Shown here one piece after another: positions 54,638 to 64,000 of a stretch of 64,000 nucleotides of DNA. Source of the DNA: Cryoendolithus antarcticus (Eukaryota; Ascomycota; Dothideomycetes; Cladosporiales; Cladosporiaceae); NCBI GenBank assembly GCA_002077065.1, contig NAJO01000059.1, positions 124,001 through 188,000 of the forward strand, in the 5' to 3' direction. The number at the start of each line of letters is the position of its first letter. Within the stretch, counting starts at the first letter, position 1. The position numbers and the translations under genes are program-made. The notes beneath the pieces are model-generated. The model saw nothing but the letters and a program-made list of their open reading frames with translations. It searched no databases and had not been told where the DNA came from.

Positions 54638-56379
54638 CTATATCTCCCTTCCCACAGCTTCGCCGCACAAATCCCTCACAATGCCTGCCACCTTCTCTCT
54701 CGCCCACCCCTCAGCAAACAATCCCGCATGATTCAGCTCATCAAACCACAGCACTTGCCTGCTCCCCTCCTGCCACGTCCTCACATCCCTCCCCCTCTTC
54801 CCCTTGGCCCCGTCCACGTCCCCCGTTTCCAGCTCCCCGGCCGTGAGATAAGCACCCACCTCCCTCACCGGCACGATCAAATCGACCCCACTCAGTGTAA
54901 TGACAATTGGCAGCGTAGACGGGAGGTCCTCGAGCCAGAGACTATACTCGCTCCAAAAGAACCTGCGCGACAGCGTGTGTGAGATGAGAGGGTCGAGGGA
55001 GGAGAAGTATTGCAGCATGTGTTCTGCTGCGTTGTGGGGAGGACGACGGGTCTGGGAGATGCGTCAGCAAGGTTCGCGGGCGTTCAGGGCAGCGACTTGA
55101 GTGAAGAAGGATGCGATTGATGACGAGGGACGAGGGTCGGGCAGGGGAGACGAACGAAGTTATACGCTATGTTCGGCAAGTGTAGGAGGAAGCAAATCGG
55201 ATCCATCAGCATTGTGGCTTTCATTCGGGGAGTCCAGAGGGGGTCGCGGAGGAGGGTTGAGGCGAGGGCTGTGCCGTAGCTGTGTCCGACGAGAACGAAG
55301 TCGGTCCATCCATGGCTCGCCAGCATTTCATGAAGCGCTGCTTTCGTCTCCGGCGTTGTGAGAGCTGGCGCGCAGATCCGGGCGCTGATGGGTAGGATCT
55401 CGACGACTATCAGGCCAATCTGTCCTTCATCAAGGAGCGCATCTTTGTCACCGCCGCGCGCAGAGCCGTTGATTTGGTTCAGGAAGTCGACGTAAGTGTA
55501 CAGTCCGACACCGATGCCGTGGAGGAAGACCACGGGGAGTTTGGTGGTGGAGGTGTGAGGGCGGTACCAGTACGCCAGTGGTCCCGAATTACTCTGCTTG
55601 TGACCCAGTAGAGCTAAGGGGCGAGGTGGGAAGACGGAGAGTGTTGTGGTGAGGGCAGGTCGGCAGTACGCGAAGGAGGCCAACAGCATGCGGATATGGA
55701 CGAACGCGTCAACGACTCCTACGATCTACTGCTTCGTCAGCACAGAGCAGTGTGGTCGATGGACAATCATCAAATCACGTACACCATACCACATCAACGG
55801 CCGATGCGCCATCCTGACCTCATCAAACGTGGTCCGCAATGGCTTCGCGCCGGTCACTCCGTCCCGTAAGTCCACCTCAAGCCTCCCCTGCAGCTCGTCA
55901 ACATAACCTTCGATCTCGGCTTCCAGATCAGACGTGAGACCCTCGTAGTGCTCGTTCAGTAGCGACCACGCCACGAAGTCTCTGACACCCTGTCTCGAGA
56001 TCTCCTCAACAGGTACGCCATAGAACCAGCCAGACAGGTACCGGCGGACATCAGTCACACTCCCAAGGATCAGGGCGAAGAGTAGGTTTCGTTCCTTGTG
56101 GCCGTGTGCCACGGGATGTGTAGCTGGCGCCTGGAGTCGCGATCTCAAGGGAAGGTAGGCGAGAAGGTAGAATAGCGATTCCGCGAAAGGGTAAATTCCT
56201 ACAACCAAGGGGACGAGGATCCGAGGAGCGCGGCGACTTGAGGGATCTCTGACGTCTATGGCGATAGTGGTGGGAACCACTACGATCGTATAGAGGATAC
56301 TCAAGGGCGTGATGCTGCGGAGGAAGAAGATTGCGCTGCGGATGAAGAGGTAGTTCGAAAGGGAGTTGTGGATGAGCAT
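54638..56379 (-). CDS. Membrane-linked alpha/beta hydrolase
   Basis: Three exons, 56379-55783, 55725-55156 and 55051-54638, with phase-0 introns of 57 (GTACGT..CAGTAG) and 104 bases (GTTCGT..CCCAG), give 526 residues. Residues 1-90 contain two or three hydrophobic segments (FIRSAIFFLRSITPLSILYTI, then a VPLVVGIYPFAES-type helix), so the protein is probably membrane-anchored. The hydrolase core starts near 255: PVVFLHGIGVGLYTY with the oxyanion-hole HG, nucleophile elbow LVGHSYGTALAS with Ser348, a candidate acid Asp in LSGVDLIVPV and a candidate His in DELNHAGLF. Only splicing brings Ser, Asp and His into one frame. The fold is confident; the substrate is unknown. Confidence 0.82.
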
Positions 56380-58158
56380 TGTTGCTCAGGTGCAGGAGCA
56401 AAGCATGGTAGAAAAGGAGGGTCTGCCTACCAAAATGTCGCGAAGCAGTGGATCACAGTGTGTGTATATTTTTTGTGCCATCGATCAGGAATGATGGTGA
56501 CGTTGGCGCTGTGCCACAGCGTATGTTGGTCGGTAGGCATCAGCTTTCTGGTTGAACATGAGGATCTGGAGAAGCATGGAGACGAATCCACCACAAAATT
56601 GCACGCCGTGTACATCTCAAACGTGATGTGCGATTACGGAGTCCAAGATTGACGTCACATATGGTACGAACTCCAAAGTGTTTGGCGGAAGGAGGCGCTG
56701 GCACTGCAGGCAAAATACGTGTACTAGTTACTATGCATGAAGGGATCGGAACTGCTAGAGAGCAGTCAATTCCTGTGTAGGCTATTGCTCCCTGGGGTTC
56801 GCACGTGCACACTGCGTTCGGGGAGTGAGGACGACGCTGTATCATATTTGTGGGAGCCTTCATCCATTGATCGAGTCTAGGTCCGTCATTGATGAGCAAC
56901 TGCTCGACATGTGCCCAGCCTCTGTGCACTATGCGTCTAGAGGGCGGCAGGTCGATAGCCCTGCTATCACAAAGGCGCATTGTCCCAATCGAAGCGCATC
57001 TGACGGCGACCACGCCTAGGCAACTTAGCCGTCGCTCTGCGAGCGAGCGAGCGTAGTAAGATCAATTAAGCCCACATAAGTCATGGGTCTCGACTACCTG
57101 CTTCTAGTGTCATCACTAAGTCAGCGGGCTGGTATTGTGTATGGGCCGGACGCCAAACAATACCTTCAAACTTCCATCATCAATACCATAGCGGTCACGG
57201 GCCAGGCGAGCATTGGCCATTGTGGTGTGCTGTCGAAACCAGCTTCTCGATGTAGTTGTGGACCCGAACGCGTCAAACGCGGTCCGGGTACGCCAGTTGC
57301 AGACGCTCCTCTACTACTGCAACCAACGGCATCTGTGGAGTCGTCAAGATCGTTCCATCGCCCACGCGCTTCCCCATCGCGTTCTCGCGTCCCATCCTTG
57401 CAAAACTTGCTGTTCGGCTGCTCCCAAGGCTTGAACTGGGAGTCTGTTGGCTCTGCTCACCCCACGCGCAATTGCATCCGCCTATGTCTGCGATTCTGCA
57501 TACACGTCCTCCATAGTCTTTCCAACAAGATCGTTGGCGAGATGGACCATTGATCAATACTGATCTTTGGTCATACCCTGTTCCACGTCGAAAAACCATT
57601 CTCAGGGTGGCAACTCGTAAGGTTCCTCTCCCACCAAGACGCCCGCGTCGCTCAAAGATTGCAAGGAGTCGAAAGAACAAACTCTGGCGCTCTGGACTGA
57701 GTTTGGGAGACGCATATGCGCAACGGCGAAGAGTATTTAAAGGACCCCGTTGGCATGCGTGAGTTGATGCAAGCACGCTGTAGGAGGAATGCTGCTGGGA
57801 GCCTGGAGCCGTGTTGAACGGCAGTCAGGATACCACGAGCACGTCTGATGGCGTGCATGATTGCTGTGACGTGCAGATGATGAAGATGAGGTTTTGTAAT
57901 GGAGTGTTTAGACTTTCCGATCGTCCAGCGCGGTTGCCGAGGGGTCGATGAGAGGCGGTTGTATGCCCCACCGTTGGCGTGACGTCGATAACGAATGACG
58001 TGAGGTGAATGGAATGAAAGCCGTTCATGAAATATCAAAGAGAAAGCACAGGCACTTCAAACGACGAACTGAACCTCACACAACGATCCAGGTAAGTTCT
58101 AGATATCTCAAGAAGGCAACTGGAAGCACCATCGCCCTTGTCTCGACCCAAGACTGCA
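56380..58158. promoter_or_regulatory. Divergent intergenic region
   Basis: A 1.78 kb gap between the starts of the hydrolase (minus) and the FMN-barrel gene (plus). Open frames near 57.1-57.8 kb overlap on both strands and lack family features. A TATTTAAA sequence at about 57733 is a TATA-like candidate, unproven. Confidence 0.4.
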
Positions 58159-59039
58159 ATGCTTTCGACCCCACTCCACCGACCCCTCACACTTGCACGG
58201 AGGCGTTTGTTCATATCGACAGCAAAGACTGCGCGACTGATCAGATCGCCAGCTTTCCAGACTCCAAAGCAGCAAACCACCACATTTCGCCACTTCACCA
58301 CCACACGACCAGCCATGTCTTACTCCAATGCCGATACCGGGTGAGTCGCACGGGGACATCGAAGAAAACGGGACGAGGCTTACAGCGTGCCAAGGTCGAA
58401 GACCGCAGATCCCTACGTGGCGAAGAACAAGGACGAGCCAGCCCTCGACGAGAAGGTGAAGGACTTCACGACTTTCATCGAGAAGACGAAGATCTGTCTC
58501 CTTACCACCCGTACGCCGGATGGCAAGCTGGCCGCCAGGGCAATGGCCCTAGCCGCGAAGGCACGTCACGCTGGTTGATCACTTCATATGCTAGTAGCGA
58601 ATACTGACTTCTAAGACAGGAGGGTAACGGCGTCGACCTCCTCTTCCACACCAACACCGAGTCCGGCAAGACCGACGACCTCGATGCCCACAGCGAAGTG
58701 AACGTAGGCTTCATCAACAACTCCGGCGAATGGGCCTCGATCTCCGGCACCGCCAACATCGAGACCGATCGCGAGAAGGTCCGCAAATACTACTCTCCAT
58801 CGCTCAAGGCATGGCTGGGTGATCTCGGCGACGGTAAGCACGATGGTGGACCAGAGGACCCCAGGATCGGCATCATCAAGATTAAGAGCAATACGATCCA
58901 GTACTCGGCGAATGGCGCTACCATGGTGGGACAGGCGATTGAAGTTGCGAAGGGGATGGTGACAGGGCAGACGGCAAACGTGAACAAGTTGAGGCATATT
59001 GAGGAGAGTGAGCTCCAGCAGTGGCGCTCCAAGGCATAG
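58159..59039 (+). CDS. FMN-binding split-barrel protein (pyridoxamine oxidase-like)
   Basis: Exons 58159-58340, 58386-58560 and 58620-59039. The first intron is 45 bases (GTGAGT..TACAG). The second, 58561-58619, must start with GC (GCACGT) to join AALAAK to EGNGVDLLFHTNT; it has a CTGAC branch site and ACAG acceptor, so it is a GC-AG intron. From the ATG at 58159 the product has 258 residues. Its first 52 are Arg/Thr-rich without acidic residues except near the end (RPLTLARRRLFISTAKTARL), like a mitochondrial presequence. A second in-frame ATG at 58315 (MSYSNADTG) gives 206 residues. The core (FTTFIEKTKICLLTTRTPDG, SEVNVGFINNSGEWASISGT) matches the general-stress-protein-26/PNPOx-like flavin-binding family. 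Confidence 0.85.
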
Positions 59040-59159
59040 ATGGACCCAAAGATCGCCAGATGGCAAGGCATTAGGTAGAGCCATATCAAAAGGCTGAGAT
59101 CCATGGCTTCGACAGGTATCAGCCTTGGAAACCCACATCCCATGCCAGGATTGCATCTA

Positions 59160-59889
59160 TCAACGCACATGTCCATTGCCCTCAGACTTCTTCGGCTGCC
59201 TCAAAACGCTCACACATTGAAACTCCCCGTAGCTGTCAGGCCTCCTTGGAATTGGAATCTCGCCCTTCAGCACAAAGTCATGACGCCTGATGTAGTACTC
59301 CCTTCCCTCCTCACTAGCGTCCAGATACGTTTCCAATCCCTCTTTATCGGCTTGATCAGTGCCCCAGCGGATTAGCGCGCCAGCGATGCCCTGGCGTTGG
59401 TATGCTTTGTCTGTACCGAGAAGCTCGAGGACTACCCAATGTTCGTCAGAGTCGTGAGATTGGACTTACAGCAGGGAAAGATGACCTACAGTAATGTGGC
59501 CGCTTCACCATAATCTTCTCATGGTGCCCACCCATGCCGCCGAAGAACGCTTCCGCAACCTCCATATCCGTCCACGCCTCCCCTCCTACCTCCGGCCACT
59601 TTCTCTCCAAGTTTCCATCGGCCTGGGGAACCATCCAGCGACTGAACGCAACAACTTTGTCACCAGCATTCGAGTCTGTGGCTACGAATGTGCGATCCGT
59701 GGGGTTCTGCAGCCCTAGGGCGAAGACCTCGTTCCACCACTTGTCGAAGTAGGGCGACTTGGGGAAGAGGTAGGCCATGAAGGGCGCATGACCGAAGGAA
59801 GTGTAGAAGTTAGCGGTGAGGGATGGGATGTCTGACTCTGTCGCAGGGCGGATGTGGAGGTTCGCAGGGAAGGAGGTGGCTGAAGCCAT
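59160..59889 (-). CDS. GNAT-family N-acetyltransferase
   Basis: Exons 59889-59490 and 59431-59160 joined across a 58-base intron (GTAGGT donor, CTGAC branch, GGTAG acceptor) give 223 residues. It begins MASATSFPANLHIRPATESD, the usual first strand of GNAT enzymes, and the central strand is KVVAFSRWMVPQAD. The acetyl-CoA binding motif A is created in exon 2: FLELLGTDKAYQRQGIAGAL followed by IRWGTD, where Q-x-x-G-I-A is the pyrophosphate loop. The C-terminal LDASEEGREYYIRRHDFVLK is motif B. Many fungal paralogues of this type have no known substrate. The convergent neighbour ends only 120 bases away. Confidence 0.88.
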
Positions 59890-60803
59890 GGTCGGGATTG
59901 TGCTACTGAGTATCTTGTGGGGAGATGTTGTGATAGGAAGCGAAAGATTGGCTTACAGATCATGCCGAATGGCTCAAGCAATAAGTTAATCAGCTAGACT
60001 TGTCTTACCTGCCTACTTCGTGCGGAAGATGGTGCGCATGAGCACTGGGGGCTAAGGTGTCGTTTGGGTTGCGACTTGTACACTTCAGCCGCAGTAAGCA
60101 TGCAGTGGACTTCAGAGCAACCAGGTCATCGCGCGCGTAAGCGCGACGATCACGAACGTTCGCATCATGGAATCGCATCGTAGCAGTGCAGCGGCGACCG
60201 TTTGCTTAACACGCGGTGGTGGAGAATTACACTAGCAGTAGTATCAGTGCTGGCAGCGCTGTCCTGTAGCGTGATGTAGAACAAGGGAAGGAGTGGAAGC
60301 ACATAATGGATGGACGCCAGTGGAGCTGGAGAGCTTAAGCTTCCTTCGACGCTGATCAGTTGTATGCGGGATCCTACCGGCACATGGGGCGGTATCTCAG
60401 TGCGACGTCGTTGGGTTGCATATCAAATTTCGCATGTAAGTGGTGACTCCAATTGATGCGACTATACGCTGGACCGATGCGGGTTTGTCGCAGTGATGCA
60501 AGATCGACGCACCAGACATGAGATTTCATCGGACGAGTAGCCGGTAAACAAGGTCCAGCTACGGGTGCGATGCATCCTAATCTCATGCTGTGAGATGGTA
60601 ATGGATACAGAGTCAAAAATAGAGACAAAGGTCGACTTTTGATACCGCAAGTATTATATTTCGAAGATTACAGATGTTCTGGGGTACAGACAAACTTCTA
60701 ATGAATAATCCACACGTAGCCCAACCCTTGCCGAAATGCCGTAAGACATGAACCGCCCTCTCACTTCACTCTCATCTCTATCAGCTCCCTTTCAGTCAAC
60801 CAT
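59890..60803. other. Intergenic
   Basis: A 914-base gap upstream of the acetyltransferase and downstream of the wall protein gene, both minus strand. No gene supported. Confidence 0.5.
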
Positions 60804-61369
60804 CTACAACAGAGCAGCGAGACCGAAGACAGCCAAGAGGCCGGCAACGCCTGCGGATACCTTGCTGGCAGCGCCGGTGTATGGGACAATCGGGCTAGCG
60901 CTGGGAGTGCTGGTGCTCTTGGTGGGGGCAGCAGTGCCGGTGGGGTAGACCGGGACGGTGCCGTTGGCAGGAGGTGCTGGGGAAGCGCCGGATGGAACTG
61001 GCGCAGGCGCGACCGGGGTGGTGTATGGCACGGGTGCGACAGGGCTGGTGTATGGCACTGGTGCGACTGGGGTGCTGCTACTAATCGTTAGTGATCGGTG
61101 CGACACACTGTGCGTCAAAGTGTTGCGACTCACGAGGTCACCGGGCGCGTGATCGTGCAGCCGCCGGGGCAGTTGGTGATCGTCAGGGTGGTCGCGGACG
61201 AGACGGTGTAGGTCTGACCGGCGTGGGTGATATGAGTGGCCTCCGGGCAGTAGGTGGTGTAAGCGGTCACGACGTCCGTCACGTAAACGGGCGCAGTGCC
61301 GTTGGCAGGCGGAGCCCACGAAGCCGATGCGACGGCGGCGAAAGAAGCGGCGATGATGGAAGAGCGCAT
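60804..61369 (-). CDS. Small secreted, GPI-type cell wall protein
   Basis: Exons 61369-61134 and 61080-60804 join across a 53-base intron (GTGAGT donor, CTAAC branch, TTAG acceptor) to give 170 residues. Residues 1-17 (MRSSIIAASFAAVASAS) are a signal peptide. The mature part starts WAPPANGTAPVYVTDVVTAY and continues TTYCPEATHITHAGQTYTVS, then TLTITNCPGGC, a cysteine-containing module common in fungal wall proteins of the clock-controlled-protein-6 kind. Exon 2 is a Pro/Val/Thr repeat stalk (APVPYTSPV, APVPYTTPV) and ends in a hydrophobic tail (SKVSAGVAGLLAVFGLAALL) suited to GPI attachment. Expected at the plasma membrane or wall, probably structural. Confidence 0.82.
61015..61073 (-). repeat. 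27-base tandem repeat in wall-protein stalk
   Basis: Two nearly identical copies of a 27-base unit encode the successive APVPYT(S/T)PV segments of the secreted wall protein. Copy number is likely variable between strains, as is usual for such stalks. Confidence 0.75.
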
Positions 61370-62835
61370 GTCGGCGGTATTAAAGTGGTAGTTTTGGTTG
61401 TTGGTGGTAGTATTGATTGCTTTTTGTTGCTCTGAACGAGTGACTGTAGTGAATTGGTTGATTAGGGGTGGATGAGGAGCGGAAAGAACGAGCAGAACCT
61501 CAGTGCGACAGTACCTATAAGGAAACCTACTTCGTCCGATGTGGACATTCACGATGGGGCGCTAAGACACCAAGAGTCACCAATCGTGGCCATGCGACGT
61601 CAATTCCCCTGACTAGAGCCCGGCTCTGACCGGTGCCGCTTGCGCAGCCTTCTCTAGCGTTCATTGGGGTTGTCCTGGATCGCCGCAGAAGGACGGCCAC
61701 CCTCGGTGTGGAGGTTGCATGTTCTTTGATGACACGAGAAATGGAAACGCCGGTCGCTTGTCGTGCCACAGCCTGTATCACCAACGGCTCGTCAAGATGT
61801 CAGTGGTGCGATGCGCCGATAATGCGTCCACATGAGTTCAATTGTGAAGCATGCTGATTCGTCGTCTTGCGCCGCTCACGCGACACGACGTCGAGGGTAC
61901 CCCAGACTGGGTCGCTGGATCGAGTGACCTTCCGAACACTGTTTGGCTGTGTCGGAGCCGCGCTTCATCTCCCCGGCGTGCGAATGTGCGGCTTTGCCAC
62001 CGCAATGATCTTCCACACCTCATCAAACGTTACCTCGTCGTCTCGTCTGTCCAAGCGGCACAACTCGTGTTCGTGACGCCACGCTGTCGTTTATGGCGCC
62101 TCCGCACGCGCTCCTCGGACCGCAGATCAATAGCCACGGCACAGACTTCCCATTCTGGTAGTTGCCGAGGCGCACTCGTCTTGAATGGCCGCGCGTGGAC
62201 GACGAAATTAGAAGATGTTGAGAGCGGGTTAGCGAAAATTAGCGAAGGTTAGCGGCCGTTGTCAACGCTCGTTCCTGGCCCGTTGTGCCGTCAAGTCCTG
62301 CAAGGCACCCGCTGTGCATGACGCACCTTGCCATGCTGTGCGGCGCTCACACCGAAGACGTCGATGCACAACACCACTACCTGTCAATCTTACTTTCGAG
62401 GCGCAAGGGACTGACAGCATGAATCGACACAGTTGCGACAAAAGTGCGAGTTCGCGGTCTCGACAGCGACCTAAAATCGGACATTCTGCGAAGAGACTGC
62501 ATGAGCGCTGAACGCGTAAGCGCTTGCGAACGTGATGAAGCCAATGTCTTGGACGGATTGGTGCAGGAGCATTCGCACGTGAAGTAGTAACTTCGTACGT
62601 CTCCGTATAAGTCGAAAATTGAGCCAACAGGACTCATCTTCGAGATAGCTAAAGAGTGGCTGGAAGCACCTTGATCGAGCTGACTAAAGGCACACCCTGC
62701 ACAGACATACGAACATCGACACCGTACACCCAAGAGCGCTTGCATAACTTCTGCGACAGTCAAATGTCTCCATACATATGATATCTTCCCGATTCGAGAG
62801 AGTCCGCCGCTGACCTCGTCCTTCCACTATGGAGT
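61370..62835. other. Intergenic (wall-protein promoter)
   Basis: A 1.47 kb gap upstream of the wall-protein gene and downstream of the next minus-strand gene. No credible coding or RNA gene seen. Confidence 0.45.
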
Positions 62836-63633
62836 TCAAAGCCTGGCCCTCGTCTGCCGCAGGTCAGGATCCAGCTCAGTCGTGCAGAGAATGCAGGTGT
62901 CGCGAAGCGAAGGCAGTCGATCTCGATGATTGACAACCTGGTAGTCTTCGCTTGCAAGCATGTCGGTGAAGTGCCGAATGCTTGGATAGTGAGCCAATGC
63001 CACTTCATCCCATCCGCTGGAATCCTCGCCAGTAGTGCCCTGGCCTGCTACCACTTTACCCACGATCTTTGCATTCCCCCCTCGAGAGGCACCAATGGAC
63101 TCGGCGAAGGCTTTACCATAACGCAGATAGCTATCGTGGGCTGCCTTTCCGGGCTTGAATGCAAGGAGGTTGAGCATGCTCACTGCACCATCCTGACCTA
63201 GTTTGAAGTCTTTGCTCCATCGCAACAAGTCATTGGTCAACTCGAGGCCCTGAGTGGAACCTGCCATTCGGGGCTTGTCCAGTGAGCCAGTCAATTGTGG
63301 GACGTCGCCAGTCTGTGGTCGAAGCAATCGTTCGTTGCGCTCGTAGAAGCCGTTGACAAGTGACTTGGGTGCACCAGCAGTAATGCTCCATTGCTCAGTG
63401 ACCCAATCCTTCATGAGATGTTCAGTTTGTATGGGAGCTGACAATGGTACAATGACAAGTAGATCCCAAGCAGTGTTCAGCAGCCTGTCTTTGGATAGGC
63501 TACCTGGCGTGATGATCCATCTGACTACTCGAGAGGCGACCAGTGGTGCGCTGACGGCGCTAATGGCTTGTACGAATGCTGCCGGTGTCACGCCCGTGGA
63601 CAGCTTCAACAAGTGGACTGTTATGAGAGGCAT
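62836..63633 (-). CDS. Hypothetical protein, possible two-domain alpha/beta barrel
   Basis: A single-exon product of 265 residues starting MPLITVHLLKLSTGVTPAAF. Two halves appear similarly built. The first (residues 1-100) begins with a beta-strand-like ITVHLLKL and has WDLLVIVPLSAPIQTEHLMK. The second begins near 155 with GAVSMLNLLAFKPGKAAHDS and later has WDEVALAHYPSIRHFTDML and a conserved-looking SEDYQVVNHRDRLPSLRDT. The second half resembles the dimeric alpha-beta barrel (DUF1330/EthD-like) pattern, in which one Tyr- or His-containing strand faces a small-molecule pocket. No signal peptide or membrane helix. Function unknown; the fold is an inference from strand pattern. Confidence 0.65.
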   Translation of the reverse strand: MPLITVHLLKLSTGVTPAAFVQAISAVSAPLVASRVVRWIITPGSLSKDRLLNTAWDLLVIVPLSAPIQTEHLMKDWVTEQWSITAGAPKSLVNGFYERNERLLRPQTGDVPQLTGSLDKPRMAGSTQGLELTNDLLRWSKDFKLGQDGAVSMLNLLAFKPGKAAHDSYLRYGKAFAESIGASRGGNAKIVGKVVAGQGTTGEDSSGWDEVALAHYPSIRHFTDMLASEDYQVVNHRDRLPSLRDTCILCTTELDPDLRQTRARL

Positions 63634-63918
63634 AATCGCTTTGCGATACGATGGTTGCAGGTCGAGCGTAGTCCACTACGACTGAACCCGCCATCGTTAG
63701 TGATGTCTGCCAGCGTGAACTCACATTCGTGAGTGCCTCGGCAGAAAGTGTTCGCTGAGTCATCAGATTTATGTTCGCGATCACACTCTACGCGTGTCAC
63801 GCGTTCGAATCCGACCTCAGATGTGCAATGGGACAGCGTTGGTATCTTTGAGTGCAGCGCACTGGTGACCACTCGATTTCGCCCTACTGCAAAATTCATC
63901 ACTATCATCAGCCCAGTC
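63634..63918. promoter_or_regulatory. Divergent promoter region, unknown gene / msh2
   Basis: These 285 bases separate the starts of the 265-residue gene (minus) and msh2 (plus) and should contain both promoters. Confidence 0.5.
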
Positions 63919-64000
63919 ATGGCCTCCAGACCCGAGCTGAAGGTGGACGACGAAGTCGGCTTCATTAAGCTCTATCATCAGCTTGAGGCCGAGAAAGCTG
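63919..64000 (+). CDS. msh2: DNA mismatch repair protein Msh2, N-terminus (partial)
   Basis: The first 27 codons of a gene truncated by the window edge. The product begins MASRPELKVDDEVGFIKLYH and continues in frame to the last base. The N-terminal RPELK followed by an acidic stretch and an F-x-x-(Y/F) segment is the start of fungal Msh2, the MutS homologue that recognises mismatches as a dimer with Msh3 or Msh6. The identification rests on this short block only, so it is less secure than the complete genes. A pyrimidine-containing leader with no upstream in-frame ATG supports this start. Confidence 0.65.
   Translation, partial: MASRPELKVDDEVGFIKLYHQLEAEKA

Noticed and set aside
57083..57776. 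Overlapping ORFs of about 160 codons on both strands
   Set aside because: Neither has a family motif, introns or a composition resembling the neighbouring proteins, and they overlap each other.
63797..63825. TTCGAATCC resembling a tRNA T-arm / B box
   Set aside because: No matching acceptor, D-arm or anticodon arm at the right spacing, and the site is in the promoter next to msh2.
1..64000. A secondary-metabolite cluster, transposon, CRISPR array or other dedicated multi-gene system
   Set aside because: No PKS, NRPS, terpene synthase, transposase, reverse transcriptase or direct-repeat array was seen. Neighbouring genes belong to unrelated housekeeping pathways.

Overview
The window is nuclear DNA of a filamentous ascomycete, most likely a dothideomycete. 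Evidence seen directly: about 25 monocistronic protein genes on both strands, mostly short introns (45-132 bp, with one of 192 and one of 273 bp) carrying GT..AG ends and CTGAC/CTAAC-like branch sites, and families restricted to or typical of filamentous fungi (Ssr4, Vac7, RasB/ras-2, Crh glycosidases, Zn2Cys6 regulators). The class-level placement is an inference from the general look of the proteins. I found no rRNA, tRNA, CRISPR array, transposon or biosynthetic cluster.

Layout. 1-5 kb: mostly empty DNA, a two-exon 75-residue membrane microprotein (1922-2211), then mitochondrial GatB (minus). 4.9-12.7 kb: a CorA/Alr-type magnesium transporter (minus), a histidine phosphatase (plus), an unknown 192-residue protein (minus) and a mitochondrial carrier related to yeast YPR011C (minus). 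13.6-25.3 kb: a lysine/alanine-repeat H1-tail-like protein, NAD-glutamate dehydrogenase, a secreted GH20 hexosaminidase and gamma-glutamyl phosphate reductase (all minus), the last divergent from a GPI-anchored Crh-type GH16 enzyme (plus). 26.7-34.6 kb: Wee1 kinase and Vac7 (both plus). 36-42 kb: a kinase-fold/PHD-finger protein (minus) divergent from a Zn2Cys6 factor, then a quinone-oxidoreductase-like enzyme (plus). 42-44.8 kb is a gene-poor gap before Ras-2/RasB. 46.8-54.5 kb: a small unknown protein, the U4/U6.U5 splicing factor Prp6/Prp1 divergent from the chromatin-remodelling subunit Ssr4, and a large ORF that follows the Ssr4 stop in the same frame. 54.6-64 kb: a membrane-linked alpha/beta hydrolase, an FMN-split-barrel protein with a probable mitochondrial presequence and a GC-AG intron, a GNAT acetyltransferase, a small wall protein, an unknown 265-residue protein and the first codons of MSH2 running off the right edge.

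The genes are mainly housekeeping and show no single shared pathway. Loose themes are mitochondrial function and nitrogen/proline metabolism (GatB, carrier, GDH2, ProA-type reductase), cell wall and chitin (GH20, Crh, wall protein), and cell cycle, signalling and chromatin (Wee1, Ras-2, Ssr4, PHD protein, MSH2). I do not see a convincing new multi-gene system. The items most worth checking are the in-frame ORF behind Ssr4, the apparent dual start plus GC-AG intron of the FMN-barrel gene, the kinase/PHD fusion, the 75-residue microprotein and several stop-free introns. Multi-exon genes are given by coding span, with exon coordinates in the evidence. All splice sites were read by eye and none is transcript-supported.
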